From: a virus | Length of the DNA: 20,565 nt | Virus record (IMG/VR): IMGVR_UViG_2166559002_000007 | Span: 1 to 20,565 of that record | Reading direction: 5' to 3' (one strand) | Shown here: one piece after another, positions 1 through 8,938 of the stretch | Position numbering within the stretch: position 1 is the first letter of the stretch | Layout of the letters: each line of letters begins with the position of its first letter | The notes under the pieces: model-generated | Databases searched by the model: none | Told to the model about the DNA's origin: nothing | What the model saw: the letters and a program-made list of their open reading frames with translations, nothing else | Made by a program: the position numbers and the translations under genes

Positions 1-1
1 G

Positions 2-1645
2 GAGCGGGAGCGGAAGGTGGAGAGAATTGTGGCAGGAAACCTCGCCCGCTGGCAGGAAGAAGGTCTGGTGCCGGATATGGAGATCGAACCGGGAGATGAG
101 ACGACACGCCTTGGTCGCGAGCGCGGCTGGACCTATTGGCATCACTTGTTCAATGCGCGGCAGTTGTTACTCCAGGCGATCACCATCAAGACATGGCGCC
201 AGTCATCGGCACCACAACTTGGTTGGCTCAACATTGCAAAGATGGCGGATTTCAACTCGCGGCTTTGTCGTTGGGCGACATCTCAGGGAGGGGGGCTCGG
301 TGGGCCAAAAGGCGTGTTCTCTAATCAGGCACTGAATACCTTTTTCAATTATGCAACCCGTACATGGGCAGGTTTTGGTCCCTCATCGTTCAAGATGGCA
401 GAAGTGGCGCTACCCTCTGTTGAACGCTCTGTCATTTCATCAACGGCAGATAAGCCTACGCAAGATTGCGAGTATTGGGTAACCGACCCTCCTTACGCGG
501 ATGCGGTGAATTACCACGAAATCACCGAGTTCTTCATTGCATGGCTGCGCAAGAATCCCCCCAAGCCGTTCGATGAGTGGACATGGGACTCCCGGCGCGC
601 TTTGGCGATCAAGGGCTCCGGTGACGACTTCCGGCGCGGAATGGTAGATGCCTACAAGGCGATGGCTGAACACATGCCGGACAACGGTATGCAATGCGTC
701 ATGTTCACACATCAGGACACTGGCGTCTGGTCCGACATGGTGGGCATCTTCTGGGCGTCGGGTCTGCAAGTCGTGGCAGCCTGGTATATCGCCACCGAGA
801 CCACCTCAGAATTGAAAAAAGGCGGCTATGTGCAGGGCACGGTGATCCTGATGCTGCGCAAGCGCCCGGAAGGCTCCCGCGCTGGCTTCAAGCAGCGCAT
901 CCTGCCCGCGGTGCGGGCCGAGGTCCAGCGTCAGATCGAGACCATGATGCACCTCAACGACGAGGTGAAAGACAAGCACGGCGAACCTGTCTTTAACGAT
1001 TCTGACCTGCAAATGGCTGGCTACGCCGCGGCACTCAAGGTGCTTACCGCCTACACCACCATCGGCGGCGAGGATGTTACCACCTTTGCGCTGCGCCCAC
1101 GCGCAAGGGGTGAAACCACGGTGGTGGATGAGATCGTGCAACAGGCAGCCGAGGCCGCCAACAGCCTGCTGGTGCCCGAAGGGTTGAGCGCGGAAACCTG
1201 GGCCAAGATCAACGGCATCCAGCGTTTCTACCTGCGCATGATGGACATGGAGACCACCGGCGCCAGCAAGCTGGACAACTACCAAAACTTCGCTAAAGCC
1301 TTCCGGGTGCAGGACTACACCAGGGTGATGGGCAACATGAAGGCCAACAAAGCCCGGCTCAAACGCATCACCGAGTTCAAGTCCCGTGACCTCACTGATA
1401 GCACCGAGATCGGTCCCACCTGGCTAGGAAGGCTCATTATCGGCCTGCAACAACTGCTGGCAGAAACCGAACCCCAGGTCGTGATCGGACAGTTGCAAGA
1501 GGACCTACCGGACTTCCTCGACATCCGACCGCTGCTGATCGACATGCTCGCCTTTATCGAGCGCAAGGCGCCCGAACCTGAAGTGCGCGACGCCGCAGAA
1601 GTCCTTAGGGGGCGGTTGAAGAACTTGCGCGCCCTGGGGCAATAG
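2..1645 (+). CDS. DUF1156-type adenine-specific DNA methyltransferase, 5'-truncated
   Basis: This is the C-terminal part of a large adenine DNA methylase that would mark host DNA in a defence cassette. The frame is open to the window edge, so the GTG at 17 is probably internal. The N-terminal DUF1156 region and zinc ribbon typical of the family are absent and should lie to the left. The stretch LARWQEEGLVPDMEIEPGD and the following GWTYWHHLFNARQLLL are family hallmarks. The catalytic motif IV DPPY is at 485-496 (residues 157-160 from the GTG) and is followed by ADAVNYHEITEFFIAWLRKNPP-like family sequence. About 540 residues are seen, against roughly 900-1000 in full-length relatives (from memory). 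The helicase gene follows on the same strand after 25 bp, so they are probably co-transcribed. The family call is strong; the exact defence type is inferred because the rest of the operon is outside the window. Confidence 0.88.
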   Translation, partial: ERERKVERIVAGNLARWQEEGLVPDMEIEPGDETTRLGRERGWTYWHHLFNARQLLLQAITIKTWRQSSAPQLGWLNIAKMADFNSRLCRWATSQGGGLGGPKGVFSNQALNTFFNYATRTWAGFGPSSFKMAEVALPSVERSVISSTADKPTQDCEYWVTDPPYADAVNYHEITEFFIAWLRKNPPKPFDEWTWDSRRALAIKGSGDDFRRGMVDAYKAMAEHMPDNGMQCVMFTHQDTGVWSDMVGIFWASGLQVVAAWYIATETTSELKKGGYVQGTVILMLRKRPEGSRAGFKQRILPAVRAEVQRQIETMMHLNDEVKDKHGEPVFNDSDLQMAGYAAALKVLTAYTTIGGEDVTTFALRPRARGETTVVDEIVQQAAEAANSLLVPEGLSAETWAKINGIQRFYLRMMDMETTGASKLDNYQNFAKAFRVQDYTRVMGNMKANKARLKRITEFKSRDLTDSTEIGPTWLGRLIIGLQQLLAETEPQVVIGQLQEDLPDFLDIRPLLIDMLAFIERKAPEPEVRDAAEVLRGRLKNLRALGQ

Positions 1646-1670
1646 CATGGAAGGCTGGGGTGTTTGAGCG

Positions 1671-4415
1671 ATGACCATTCGCAGATTCTCGTCTCGCACC
1701 CATCGGCTTGATCATTCCTTTCTGCTCGAGCACTTGAAAGGTGCGCGTAGCTACAAGCGCATAGCAGGCTACTTCACCAGTTCCCTGTTCGAGGTGGCTA
1801 ACGAGCTGTTGGAAGAAATCCCAGAAGTAAAGATCGTCTGTAACGTGGATATCCATCCAGATGATCTCAGGGTTGCCCAACTACGTGAAGCCAAAATGCT
1901 CGGCCGCTGGAACGAGCGCGCCTTGGAGGCCGAGGCGCTGCTGAACCGGGATCGCTACCGCAGGCTGGATGCCTTCCTTCAGAAGCACGGCCATGCCGTG
2001 CGCGTGGCACCGGATAGTGTTTGTGGTTTTCTGCACGGGAAGGCGGGTGTGATTGAGCTAGCCGATGGTCGCAAGCTTGGCTTTATCGGCTCCATGAACG
2101 AGACCCGCAGCGGATGGCAACGCCACTATGAAATTCTATGGGAGGACGACTCCCCCGAAGGGGTCGCCTGGATCGAGGCTGAGTTCGAATATCTGTGGAA
2201 CGCGGCGAAGGAACTGCCGAGAGCCGTGATCCGCGAGGTGCGCCGCCGAGGATATCGCCGCGAGGTGCTGTTCGACGAAATTGATGAGGACGATGATCTT
2301 GCACCTGCGGCACTGATCGAATCTCCTCTCTATCGCGAGGGGATGGCCCTGCAGCCCTGGCAACAGGGCTTTCTTACTGAGTGTTTGCGCCATTACCACA
2401 ATCATGGTGTTGTGCGCCTGCTGTTGGCCGATGAAGTCGGCCTGGGCAAGACCTTGTCGCTAGGCACCGCTGCGCTAGCTCTCTGCTTGCTGAGCGATCG
2501 GGAGAACGGTACCCGCAAGCCAGTGGTGATTTTCTCCCCCGCCACCCTCTGCGAACAGTGGCAAACCGAGATGATAGACAAGCTCGGTATCCCCTGCGCC
2601 CGCTGGCATACCCAGAAGAAGGTCTGGCTGGATCACGAAGAGCGCATCATCTCCCCCGCAGGAAGGGAACAGATCGCCCGTTGCCCGCTACGCATTGGCA
2701 TCGTTTCCACCGGGCTGATGATGCGTGACTGCCCTGAGAAAGAGCATTTATTGGGATTGCGCTTTGGGCTGGTCATACTCGACGAAGCTCACAAGGCGCG
2801 CAGTCAACAGGGCTTTGGTCCCAATTCTGGGGAACCCAATAACCTGCTACGCTTTATGCGCGAGATCGCCGCACGGAGCGACCATGTGTTGCTGGGCACG
2901 GCCACACCGATCCAGACTCGGCCTGAGGATCTCTGGGACCTGATGGGCATCCTGCACCAAGGAAAGGGCCACTTCGTGCTTGGCAACGATTTTTCGAAAT
3001 GGCATCGGCCACGGGAGGTTCTGCCCATCCTGTCCGGTGAGCAAGAGATCACCGACCCTGCTTTTGCCTGGGAGCTCTTGCGCTCGCCTCTACCGCTGGT
3101 GGATTCTACCGACGAGCCACGTGCGCGGCGCCTATACAGTGCAATTCGTCAGGATCTGGCGCTTACCAATAACCAATGGCAAACCAGTCAGCCATTCACG
3201 GAACTCACCGAGGAGACACGGGAGATTTTAGAAGACGAACTCTACCGGGAGATTGCCGGGGCTACTTTCTTTCAGCGCGAGAATCCGCTGGTGCGTCACA
3301 TCGTGCTACGCAAGCGAACGGCCCTGGAAGATGCGGGGCTATTGACACGAATTGGTGTGGATGTGCACCCGGACCGAAATCTGACCCGTGACCCCCAACG
3401 CTTTGATGCGCTATTCGAAGGCAAGGCACTGCGCACGAGCGATGATTTTCGTGAGGCATATCGGGAAGCTCGCAATTTTGGCAAGCTACTTTCCAAGCGG
3501 GGTAAGGGTGGCGGCTTCATGAAAAACCTAATGGAGCAACGGATCTGTTCCAGTATTGCGGCAGGACTCAGCACCGCCAAGATGCTTCTCGAAGGGCGTA
3601 CCGTTGAAGAGGAAACTGAAGATCAAGAGATCAAGTTATCGGTAGAAAGCGACGAAGAGCGCTATGTCCTAGAGCGTCTTATTGAGCGCTTGGAAAGGAT
3701 TAGTGAGGATCCAAAACTTCAGGGGGTTGCTCATTACCTGGAACAGGAAAAATGGCTGGAGCACGGTGTCATTATTTTTAGTCAATATTACGACACCGCA
3801 AGATGGGTCGCTGATGCCCTGGCAACCAGATATCCAGATGAGGCAATCGGCCTTTATGCGGGCGCGTCACGAAGTAGACTTTACCAGAAGGCCGATAGTG
3901 TCAATATCGAGCGTGAAACACTGAAAAGGATGGTGGCCGAGCATGAGATCCGAATCATGGTTGCCACCGATGCCGCATGTGAAGGGTTGAACCTACAAAC
4001 CTTAGGGGCGCTTATTAATGTTGATCTGCCGTGGAACCCCACGCGACTCGAGCAGCGTATCGGCCGAATCAAGCGGTTTGGGCAGGCTCGAGAAAAGGTC
4101 GACATGCTCAACCTTGTCAACGAACAGACAGTAGACGAAAAGGTCTACGATCGCTTATCTGAGCGGATGCGAGACCGCTACAACCTGTTCGGATCCTTGC
4201 CGGACACGATAAAGGATGAATGGATAGAGAATATCGAAACGCTCGGCGAGAAAATGGACGAATATATCAACGCCCAGAGGGAAGCGACCGGATTTGACCT
4301 CCGCTACACCACGACCATGCAGCCATCCGATAAGGACTGGAGGAATTGTTCTGATGTCCTGTCACGCAGGGATTTTGCGCAATTGATGAGTGCCGGGTGG
4401 GGAGATAGCCGCTAA
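1671..4415 (+). CDS. PLD-domain SNF2-family helicase of a DUF1156-type defence cassette
   Basis: This is a 914-aa DNA translocase/helicase with an N-terminal phospholipase D-like domain. The PLD half shows H122 and K124 (HGKAG), then G140-S141-x-N143-E144 (GSMNE), a single HKD-type motif as in PLD nucleases. The helicase core has motif I DEVGLGKT at residues 254-261, motif II DEAH at 371-374, motif III GTATPIQT, motif V VATDAACEGLNLQ and motif VI QRIGRIKRFGQ near 795-805. PLD-SNF2 fusions next to DUF1156 methylases occur in DISARM-related defence operons, where they are thought to translocate on invading DNA. The gene starts 25 bp after the methylase stop, with no strong Shine-Dalgarno sequence close to the ATG. 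A 6-codon ORF (1647-1667) lies in the gap, so reinitiation is possible. All motifs look intact. Nuclease activity of the PLD domain is inferred, not shown. Confidence 0.85.
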   Translation: MTIRRFSSRTHRLDHSFLLEHLKGARSYKRIAGYFTSSLFEVANELLEEIPEVKIVCNVDIHPDDLRVAQLREAKMLGRWNERALEAEALLNRDRYRRLDAFLQKHGHAVRVAPDSVCGFLHGKAGVIELADGRKLGFIGSMNETRSGWQRHYEILWEDDSPEGVAWIEAEFEYLWNAAKELPRAVIREVRRRGYRREVLFDEIDEDDDLAPAALIESPLYREGMALQPWQQGFLTECLRHYHNHGVVRLLLADEVGLGKTLSLGTAALALCLLSDRENGTRKPVVIFSPATLCEQWQTEMIDKLGIPCARWHTQKKVWLDHEERIISPAGREQIARCPLRIGIVSTGLMMRDCPEKEHLLGLRFGLVILDEAHKARSQQGFGPNSGEPNNLLRFMREIAARSDHVLLGTATPIQTRPEDLWDLMGILHQGKGHFVLGNDFSKWHRPREVLPILSGEQEITDPAFAWELLRSPLPLVDSTDEPRARRLYSAIRQDLALTNNQWQTSQPFTELTEETREILEDELYREIAGATFFQRENPLVRHIVLRKRTALEDAGLLTRIGVDVHPDRNLTRDPQRFDALFEGKALRTSDDFREAYREARNFGKLLSKRGKGGGFMKNLMEQRICSSIAAGLSTAKMLLEGRTVEEETEDQEIKLSVESDEERYVLERLIERLERISEDPKLQGVAHYLEQEKWLEHGVIIFSQYYDTARWVADALATRYPDEAIGLYAGASRSRLYQKADSVNIERETLKRMVAEHEIRIMVATDAACEGLNLQTLGALINVDLPWNPTRLEQRIGRIKRFGQAREKVDMLNLVNEQTVDEKVYDRLSERMRDRYNLFGSLPDTIKDEWIENIETLGEKMDEYINAQREATGFDLRYTTTMQPSDKDWRNCSDVLSRRDFAQLMSAGWGDSR

Positions 4416-4439
4416 CATCCTATGAGATTCATCGGCTAT
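4405..4439. terminator. Weak stem-loop at the convergent junction of the two defence modules
   Basis: The arms ATAGCCG (4405-4411) and CGGCTAT (4433-4439) are perfectly complementary over 7 bp around a 21-nt loop. The structure spans the stop codons of the helicase and of the subtilisin gene, which face each other 20 bp apart. The position suits a shared bidirectional terminator. The loop is long and there is no proper T-tract, so this may be chance. Confidence 0.25.
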
Positions 4440-6967
4440 ATTTCCGTACTGACTTCAACAGCAGTCCCAACCAGGTTCTCAACAACGGAGTATATGTCGA
4501 TGCTCTCATCGGGCACGTCAATACTGACAATCAGGCTGTAGCGCACCGAATTTTGCCATCGGTCCTGCGCAGTTCGATATTTCCACCAACCGCCCACTGG
4601 ATACACCGCTATGGTGTGCATATCGGCCAAGTCCGCGGCCATGCCTGTCCAGATATCGGAATGTAGCGAGCCTCTCGTACGCAACTGAGGCCCAAGTCGC
4701 CAGCCATCGCTATTCCCTTCAGGGCCAGTATAATCTCCAGTCTCTTCATTCGCCTTTTGATTGATTGATGCCCGGAAATTTTCCAGCGACTGGCCAGGAC
4801 GGATCACTTCGAAGCGAAGCCCGTGAGATTGGTAGCTGTATCGTCGACGATATCCTCGACGCCCCGGGTTGGGCTCAATAAAATAGGACAACGTTACCCG
4901 GAGTTTCACCTCCAACTCCGGCGGCAACTGCTGCAATACCTCGATAGGCCATGGCAACTGGTAGAGCTGCATCTCATTCAGCTTCGGATCATCTGAGTTC
5001 GAAGCATCCGCATCCTTGAAAAAGGGCTGCAGACTGTCCTGAGCAATGAGGGTCAAGGCATGGTTGGCGCTGTATCTGGCCCGCTCGAGATCGGGTACCC
5101 CGTAGCCAACACACCTGAGCATGATCTCCTTGGATAGCTTTGGACTGTGTTGCTGGTGCAAGCGCCCGAAGCGCTCCCACATTTTGGGTGTCCACTCGGC
5201 CGAATGCACTATGAGTGCACGAATGGTTTCAGGCCAGTATTCCGGATATTCAGCCATGAGTATGGCAGCTTGTCTTGAAACCAAAGCACATGCGGCACTG
5301 GTATCGGCAGTGGTCTCGAACAGCTGCCCTGTGGTTCTGCCAGATGTTGTTAACAACGAGATAACGTCAGCGTTCGAAACTTCCGTTGCCTCTGGTGAGA
5401 GCAGCCGATTGCCGCCCTCTGCAACCACATCCGGCTTATAGGGCGCATGCTTCCTCCAGGCCCAGTTAATTGAGGAACGAGTTGCAGGCGCGACATCACC
5501 CGATTCCGCCAAAGGTGACCATCCATTGAAGCTTGGATCGTCGTTAGTAGTCTTTTCAGTATAAGCACCGACCGTGAGCGCATTCCATGCCTGGGCCGGG
5601 TCCTCTATCTGGGCAAGGTGGACTTGCTCCCAGTAATCCAGATCTGGTGAGATTTCCCTATTGTTACCTGCTGAGATCACGAAAAGACGCTGTTTACCGT
5701 CTTCAACACCTGAGGAAAACAGGTCAATCTCAGCAGACCAAGAAGACGGCTGTCCGCCTTCTCTCTCTGGTGCGGCAGTTACCGCGAGCGAGTACACACG
5801 AGAGCAATCCGGCATGCCAATTTCCAGCTTGGCTGCCGTGCCCACAGTAATGGCTCCGTACAATTCAGGATCATTGTTACCGGCAGGGGGTAAAATTCGC
5901 GCTGATTCGATTCGATGATTCAGCATTATTGGCTCACCACTCACTAAGGCCGCATGCAAGTCGCCGAACGCTGCCAATCCCGCCTGTCGGGATCCATGGT
6001 CATTAAACGGAGCAAGAGGATTCGCAGGGTTAAAGTCATCATATCCTGGCCAATCTGGATGCCATCGTTCAGCCAGTTGCTCCGTGCATACCTCACCAAG
6101 AAGAGGATGGTTGTAGTTGACGCCTGTGTCCAAAATCATCACGGTGGTCGAGGCAGTCTCGCTGAGATGAAGCCGTCTTCTCAGGTTCTCAGCCCACTCA
6201 TGCTGTTCTTTGGGCGATAACGCAATAAGGGCATTCGGTGTTTCCTTGGCGGGCCTGAGTTCTTCGAGGTTGGCGATTAATTCCGGTGCTCTTTCAAGCT
6301 GATTGATGGAGGCTTTGATCAGAACCACTACGCTGTCAAAGAAACTGAGGGATGTGTTGCCCAACTGCGCTTCAATCCGCTCAGCTAATTGATGCGCGAT
6401 CTGAATAGGGTCCTCGTCTTCTGGTCGTTTCTTTAACCAAAGCTCCCACCACACCTGCTGCTGTGGATCAGCAGGATAGAGTGATAAATCATCCGTCCAG
6501 AATGACCGTAAATCTGCAAGCTTGATCTCAGAGATGCTATCAATCAGGTTGTGATTTCTGGGCCCTTTTTTTCCATCCTTATCAGGGTCCAAATAGTGCT
6601 CAATTTTTCTCTGAAATACGTCCCGTCTCGACTCAGGAATAAAGACAACGGCCACTTCACGACCATCAACCTTACGACATGATCGAAGCTTAAAATCACG
6701 GCTGGTATCCAGGCTGTCAAGCGGCAGGTCGCAACCTGGCTCTCCTATAATCTCAACATAGATACCAATATCTTCTGTAACAGGTTCAGATGCCTGCTCT
6801 CTTTGACTTTGAAACTGCGAGAGCACACCTGAATACTGGTGAGACAAGGATCGGCCATGTGAAATACGGTCTTGGGGAGGAATGACGGGATTGCGACCAG
6901 TACGACGTGACCGAAAAGCCTCATGGGTCGCAAAACCGTCTAGTAATATATGTGGCTTCCGTTCCAC
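4436..6967 (-). CDS. ietS: Subtilisin-like (S8) serine protease, IetS type
   Basis: This 843-aa protease has an S8 subtilisin domain in the middle and long unassigned flanks. The catalytic residues are visible: D280 in MILDTGVNYNHPLL, H324 in NDHGSRQAG, oxyanion Asn435 in VISAGNNRE and S557 in TTADTSAA. No signal peptide is seen, so it is probably cytoplasmic. Subtilisins paired with an upstream AAA+ ATPase are known as IetA/IetS, first described as an incompatibility factor on an Agrobacterium plasmid and later among anti-phage systems. It starts with GTG, 2 bp after the ATPase stop, with GAGG inside the end of the ATPase gene serving as ribosome site; the two are translationally coupled. 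The substrate is unknown; activation through the ATPase during infection is inferred. The composition is more AT-rich than the phage genes on the same strand. Confidence 0.85.
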   Translation of the reverse strand: MERKPHILLDGFATHEAFRSRRTGRNPVIPPQDRISHGRSLSHQYSGVLSQFQSQREQASEPVTEDIGIYVEIIGEPGCDLPLDSLDTSRDFKLRSCRKVDGREVAVVFIPESRRDVFQRKIEHYLDPDKDGKKGPRNHNLIDSISEIKLADLRSFWTDDLSLYPADPQQQVWWELWLKKRPEDEDPIQIAHQLAERIEAQLGNTSLSFFDSVVVLIKASINQLERAPELIANLEELRPAKETPNALIALSPKEQHEWAENLRRRLHLSETASTTVMILDTGVNYNHPLLGEVCTEQLAERWHPDWPGYDDFNPANPLAPFNDHGSRQAGLAAFGDLHAALVSGEPIMLNHRIESARILPPAGNNDPELYGAITVGTAAKLEIGMPDCSRVYSLAVTAAPEREGGQPSSWSAEIDLFSSGVEDGKQRLFVISAGNNREISPDLDYWEQVHLAQIEDPAQAWNALTVGAYTEKTTNDDPSFNGWSPLAESGDVAPATRSSINWAWRKHAPYKPDVVAEGGNRLLSPEATEVSNADVISLLTTSGRTTGQLFETTADTSAACALVSRQAAILMAEYPEYWPETIRALIVHSAEWTPKMWERFGRLHQQHSPKLSKEIMLRCVGYGVPDLERARYSANHALTLIAQDSLQPFFKDADASNSDDPKLNEMQLYQLPWPIEVLQQLPPELEVKLRVTLSYFIEPNPGRRGYRRRYSYQSHGLRFEVIRPGQSLENFRASINQKANEETGDYTGPEGNSDGWRLGPQLRTRGSLHSDIWTGMAADLADMHTIAVYPVGGWWKYRTAQDRWQNSVRYSLIVSIDVPDESIDIYSVVENLVGTAVEVSTEI

Positions 6968-6969
6968 TT

Positions 6970-7965
6970 TTAGACCTCATATTGTTTTCCGGACTGTCGG
7001 CGTTTAATAGCTTTCGTAATCAATGCTGTGGTAATTTTGGTGTCGTGATGCAAGACGGCTTCTTTCGCCGCGTCTTCACAGGCGCGGGTTACCTCCGCCG
7101 AACTAAGCCCATCTGCTGCGGCAGTGATATCCGCCCACACCAATGAATCGGTATCGAATACGGTCAACCGATTTTCGATGAGCTTTCTGATCTGATCTGG
7201 TCCTGGCTTTTCAAATCGGATGATATCGTCAAACCGACGATAGAGTGCTTTATCAAGCAGCTCGGGATGATTGGTCGCAGCCACTACGATGCTTTCCGAG
7301 GCGTCCTGCTCTACAAATAACAGAAATGAGTTCAGAACCCTGCGGATTTCTCCAACATCATTCTGAGCACCACGCTGCGTTCCGATGGCATCAAATTCAT
7401 CAAACAGATACACAGCACGGGTTTGTTTTATGTGATCGAATATCAATCTAAGCTTGGCCGCTGTTTCTCCCATAAACCGGGTAATCAAGTTGTCAAGAAC
7501 GATGGTGTATAAAGGCAATTTCAGTTCGGTCGCCAAGACTGCGGCTGACATCGTCTTGCCTGTACCAGGAGCCCCAGTAAACAACAACTTACGTCGAGGG
7601 AAAAGCCCGAACTGAGCAAGTCGGTCCTTTTGCCGTTGTTCCAATAGAACTTGCTCTAGACGTTCGCTAACTTCACTGGATAACACTAACTCGCTGCTGC
7701 GAACGGTAGAATGCGTTAGCTCCAGAAGCCCTTTAAGGTCGCCTTTCGGTTGCTGAACCAAAGGGGTAGGCTTGGCGGCCGCAAGCCCCATATTCATTAC
7801 ACCCTTTTGAGCCTTCTCGACCATCATCTTTATGTCGCTCGCCAGTTTATGGTGCCCCTGACGCGCTTCTTTTGCGGCCACCTGCAAAGCAATAGAATAG
7901 AACCGCTGATCGTCGCGATCAGCGTGGCTCTTAAGTAGCGCTTTTATTTGGTCGGCTGTAGCCAT
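6970..7965 (-). CDS. ietA: AAA+ ATPase, IetA type, partner of the subtilisin protease
   Basis: This is a 331-aa ATPase of the classical AAA group (FtsH/spastin-like core). It has Walker A GAPGTGKT with K137, Walker B YLFDEFDAIG with D189-E190, sensor 1 VVAATNHPE, and RRFDD, which carries the arginine finger. The first 110 residues are helical and basic and probably bind the partner or substrate. I chose the ATG at 7965 because AAGGA precedes it by 4 bp; an in-frame TTG at 7992 would add nine residues without a ribosome site. A -10-like TATCAT (complement of 7992-7997) lies 27 bp upstream, but without a good -35. The gene heads a two-gene operon with the protease, 63 bp downstream of the lysozyme stop, with no terminator between, so late phage transcription could read into it. 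A single AAA module suggests a hexamer; a sensing role is inferred. Confidence 0.85.
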   Translation of the reverse strand: MATADQIKALLKSHADRDDQRFYSIALQVAAKEARQGHHKLASDIKMMVEKAQKGVMNMGLAAAKPTPLVQQPKGDLKGLLELTHSTVRSSELVLSSEVSERLEQVLLEQRQKDRLAQFGLFPRRKLLFTGAPGTGKTMSAAVLATELKLPLYTIVLDNLITRFMGETAAKLRLIFDHIKQTRAVYLFDEFDAIGTQRGAQNDVGEIRRVLNSFLLFVEQDASESIVVAATNHPELLDKALYRRFDDIIRFEKPGPDQIRKLIENRLTVFDTDSLVWADITAAADGLSSAEVTRACEDAAKEAVLHHDTKITTALITKAIKRRQSGKQYEV

Positions 7966-7969
7966 GGTT

Positions 7970-7974
7970 TCCTT
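7970..7974 (-). promoter_or_regulatory. Ribosome binding site of ietA (AAGGA)
   Basis: AAGGA on the - strand, 4 bp before the ATG at 7965. It decides the start against the upstream in-frame TTG at 7992. Confidence 0.6.
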
Positions 7975-8028
7975 GTGTCCCCTTGGGTGCAATGATAAAC
8001 GATCTCATCCATCGATAGAACAATAGAT

Positions 8029-8472
8029 TCAGGGCCTTAGGTACATCCCCGACTCGGCAGTACGCCTTTTTACCAAGCCCCTCAAGCGCTTACCTCCAGC
8101 CCACACCCACCGCATGAACTCCCGTGGCACCTGGGCATGCTCCTCCCGGTTCACCTTCCGCCGCAACGTGGACCTCTGAAGCGCCCCAGTGCCGAGGTTG
8201 AAGGTGAAAGAAACGAGCGCATCGAACTGGCCATCAGTCAGTGGCACATTGATTAGCCGCAGGACTCCCCTCTCGGCCCAGCGCACATCGCCTTGCAGCA
8301 GATCCTCGGCCTCCTGCTCGTCGATCCCATCTGCAAACCGTTCTCTCTCATCCTCCCGCACCACATGTCCATAGCCAATAGTGGGATAACCCGCCGGACA
8401 GATGTAGATCGTAGGGCTGAACCCCTCAAACCGCTTGATAAGGTCCAGTCCTTCCTGGGTGATGTGGCGCAT
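8029..8472 (-). CDS. Phage lysozyme (endolysin), glycoside hydrolase family 24
   Basis: This 147-aa muramidase would cut peptidoglycan at the end of the lytic cycle. The N-terminal GLDLIKRFEGF carries the catalytic Glu16 and is followed by YICPAGYPTIGYGH, the GH24 signature. T4 lysozyme uses an E-D-T triad. Here the Asp position appears to be Cys25, a variant I recall from many GH24 phage lysins, while Thr31 is kept. The length is typical. There is no signal peptide or signal-anchor segment, so export should depend on the holin encoded just upstream. The ATG lies 1 bp after the holin stop, so the genes are coupled. It is the last recognisable phage gene on the strand before the defence pair. 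Confidence 0.93.
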   Translation of the reverse strand: MRHITQEGLDLIKRFEGFSPTIYICPAGYPTIGYGHVVREDERERFADGIDEQEAEDLLQGDVRWAERGVLRLINVPLTDGQFDALVSFTFNLGTGALQRSTLRRKVNREEHAQVPREFMRWVWAGGKRLRGLVKRRTAESGMYLRP

Positions 8473-8473
8473 G

Positions 8474-8938
8474 TTACTTGCCTCGCACCTTGGCCAGGGC
8501 CCGCTGACCGAACCAGAAGCTCATGACGGCTGCAAACAGGGCCTGGGTCTCCGGGTCCCAGATCTGGGGTAGTGCCTGGACGACGGTGAGACCCTGATCC
8601 GTGATCAGCACATAGAGGGCCGCAGTCTTGACCGCGGAAAACAGCAGGAAGAACGCATAAGTGATCACCGGGCGCACGGAAGCACGCAGACCGTCCACCC
8701 ATTTGACGCCGGAGGGCCGGCTGTCATGCCGGTAGAGGGCCTTGCTCTCGGCAATGTCCGCCTCGACGGCGATCTCCTCCAGGCGCTGGGTATGGCCCAG
8801 CCGCATCTGTTCCATCTGGCGGTCGAGGATGGCCAGCTCGTGCTTGCGGTCCTGGTGGTCCTGCCAGAGCCTGAGCAGGTCGGGAAAGGCGCTGGAGATG
8901 AACCCCAGCAGGCTGCCAAGTAGCGTCAGCATGGTCAC
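8474..8938 (-). CDS. Phage holin, three-transmembrane type
   Basis: This 154-aa membrane protein has the features of a holin of the 3-TM family. Hydrophobic segments lie at about residues 3-20, 90-112 and 131-147. A charged, helical, probably coiled-coil stretch sits between the first two (about 25-75, rich in R, E, Q and H). It would form the inner-membrane lesion that frees the lysozyme. The start ATG overlaps the stop of the preceding gene (ATGA, 4 bp), and the lysozyme gene follows after 1 bp. A second Met at codon 3 is a possible alternative start, so a dual-start holin/antiholin is conceivable but untested. The lysis-cassette position supports the call. Confidence 0.78.
   Translation of the reverse strand: MTMLTLLGSLLGFISSAFPDLLRLWQDHQDRKHELAILDRQMEQMRLGHTQRLEEIAVEADIAESKALYRHDSRPSGVKWVDGLRASVRPVITYAFFLLFSAVKTAALYVLITDQGLTVVQALPQIWDPETQALFAAVMSFWFGQRALAKVRGK

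Noticed and set aside
806-1285. - strand frame of 159 codons inside the methyltransferase
   Set aside because: Overlaps a clearly recognisable gene and has no motif or ribosome site.
1647-1667. Six-codon ORF (MEGWGV) between methylase and helicase
   Set aside because: Too short to call a gene; at most a reinitiation or coupling element, noted in the helicase entry.
2-4415. Classic DISARM or BREX system
   Set aside because: The methylase is of DUF1156 type with a PLD-SNF2 helicase; no DrmA/DrmB/DrmC, PglX or PglZ is visible.
7966-8028. Full promoter or terminator between lysozyme and ietA
   Set aside because: A -10-like TATCAT is present, but no -35 at a suitable distance and no stem-loop with T-tract; too weak to list.
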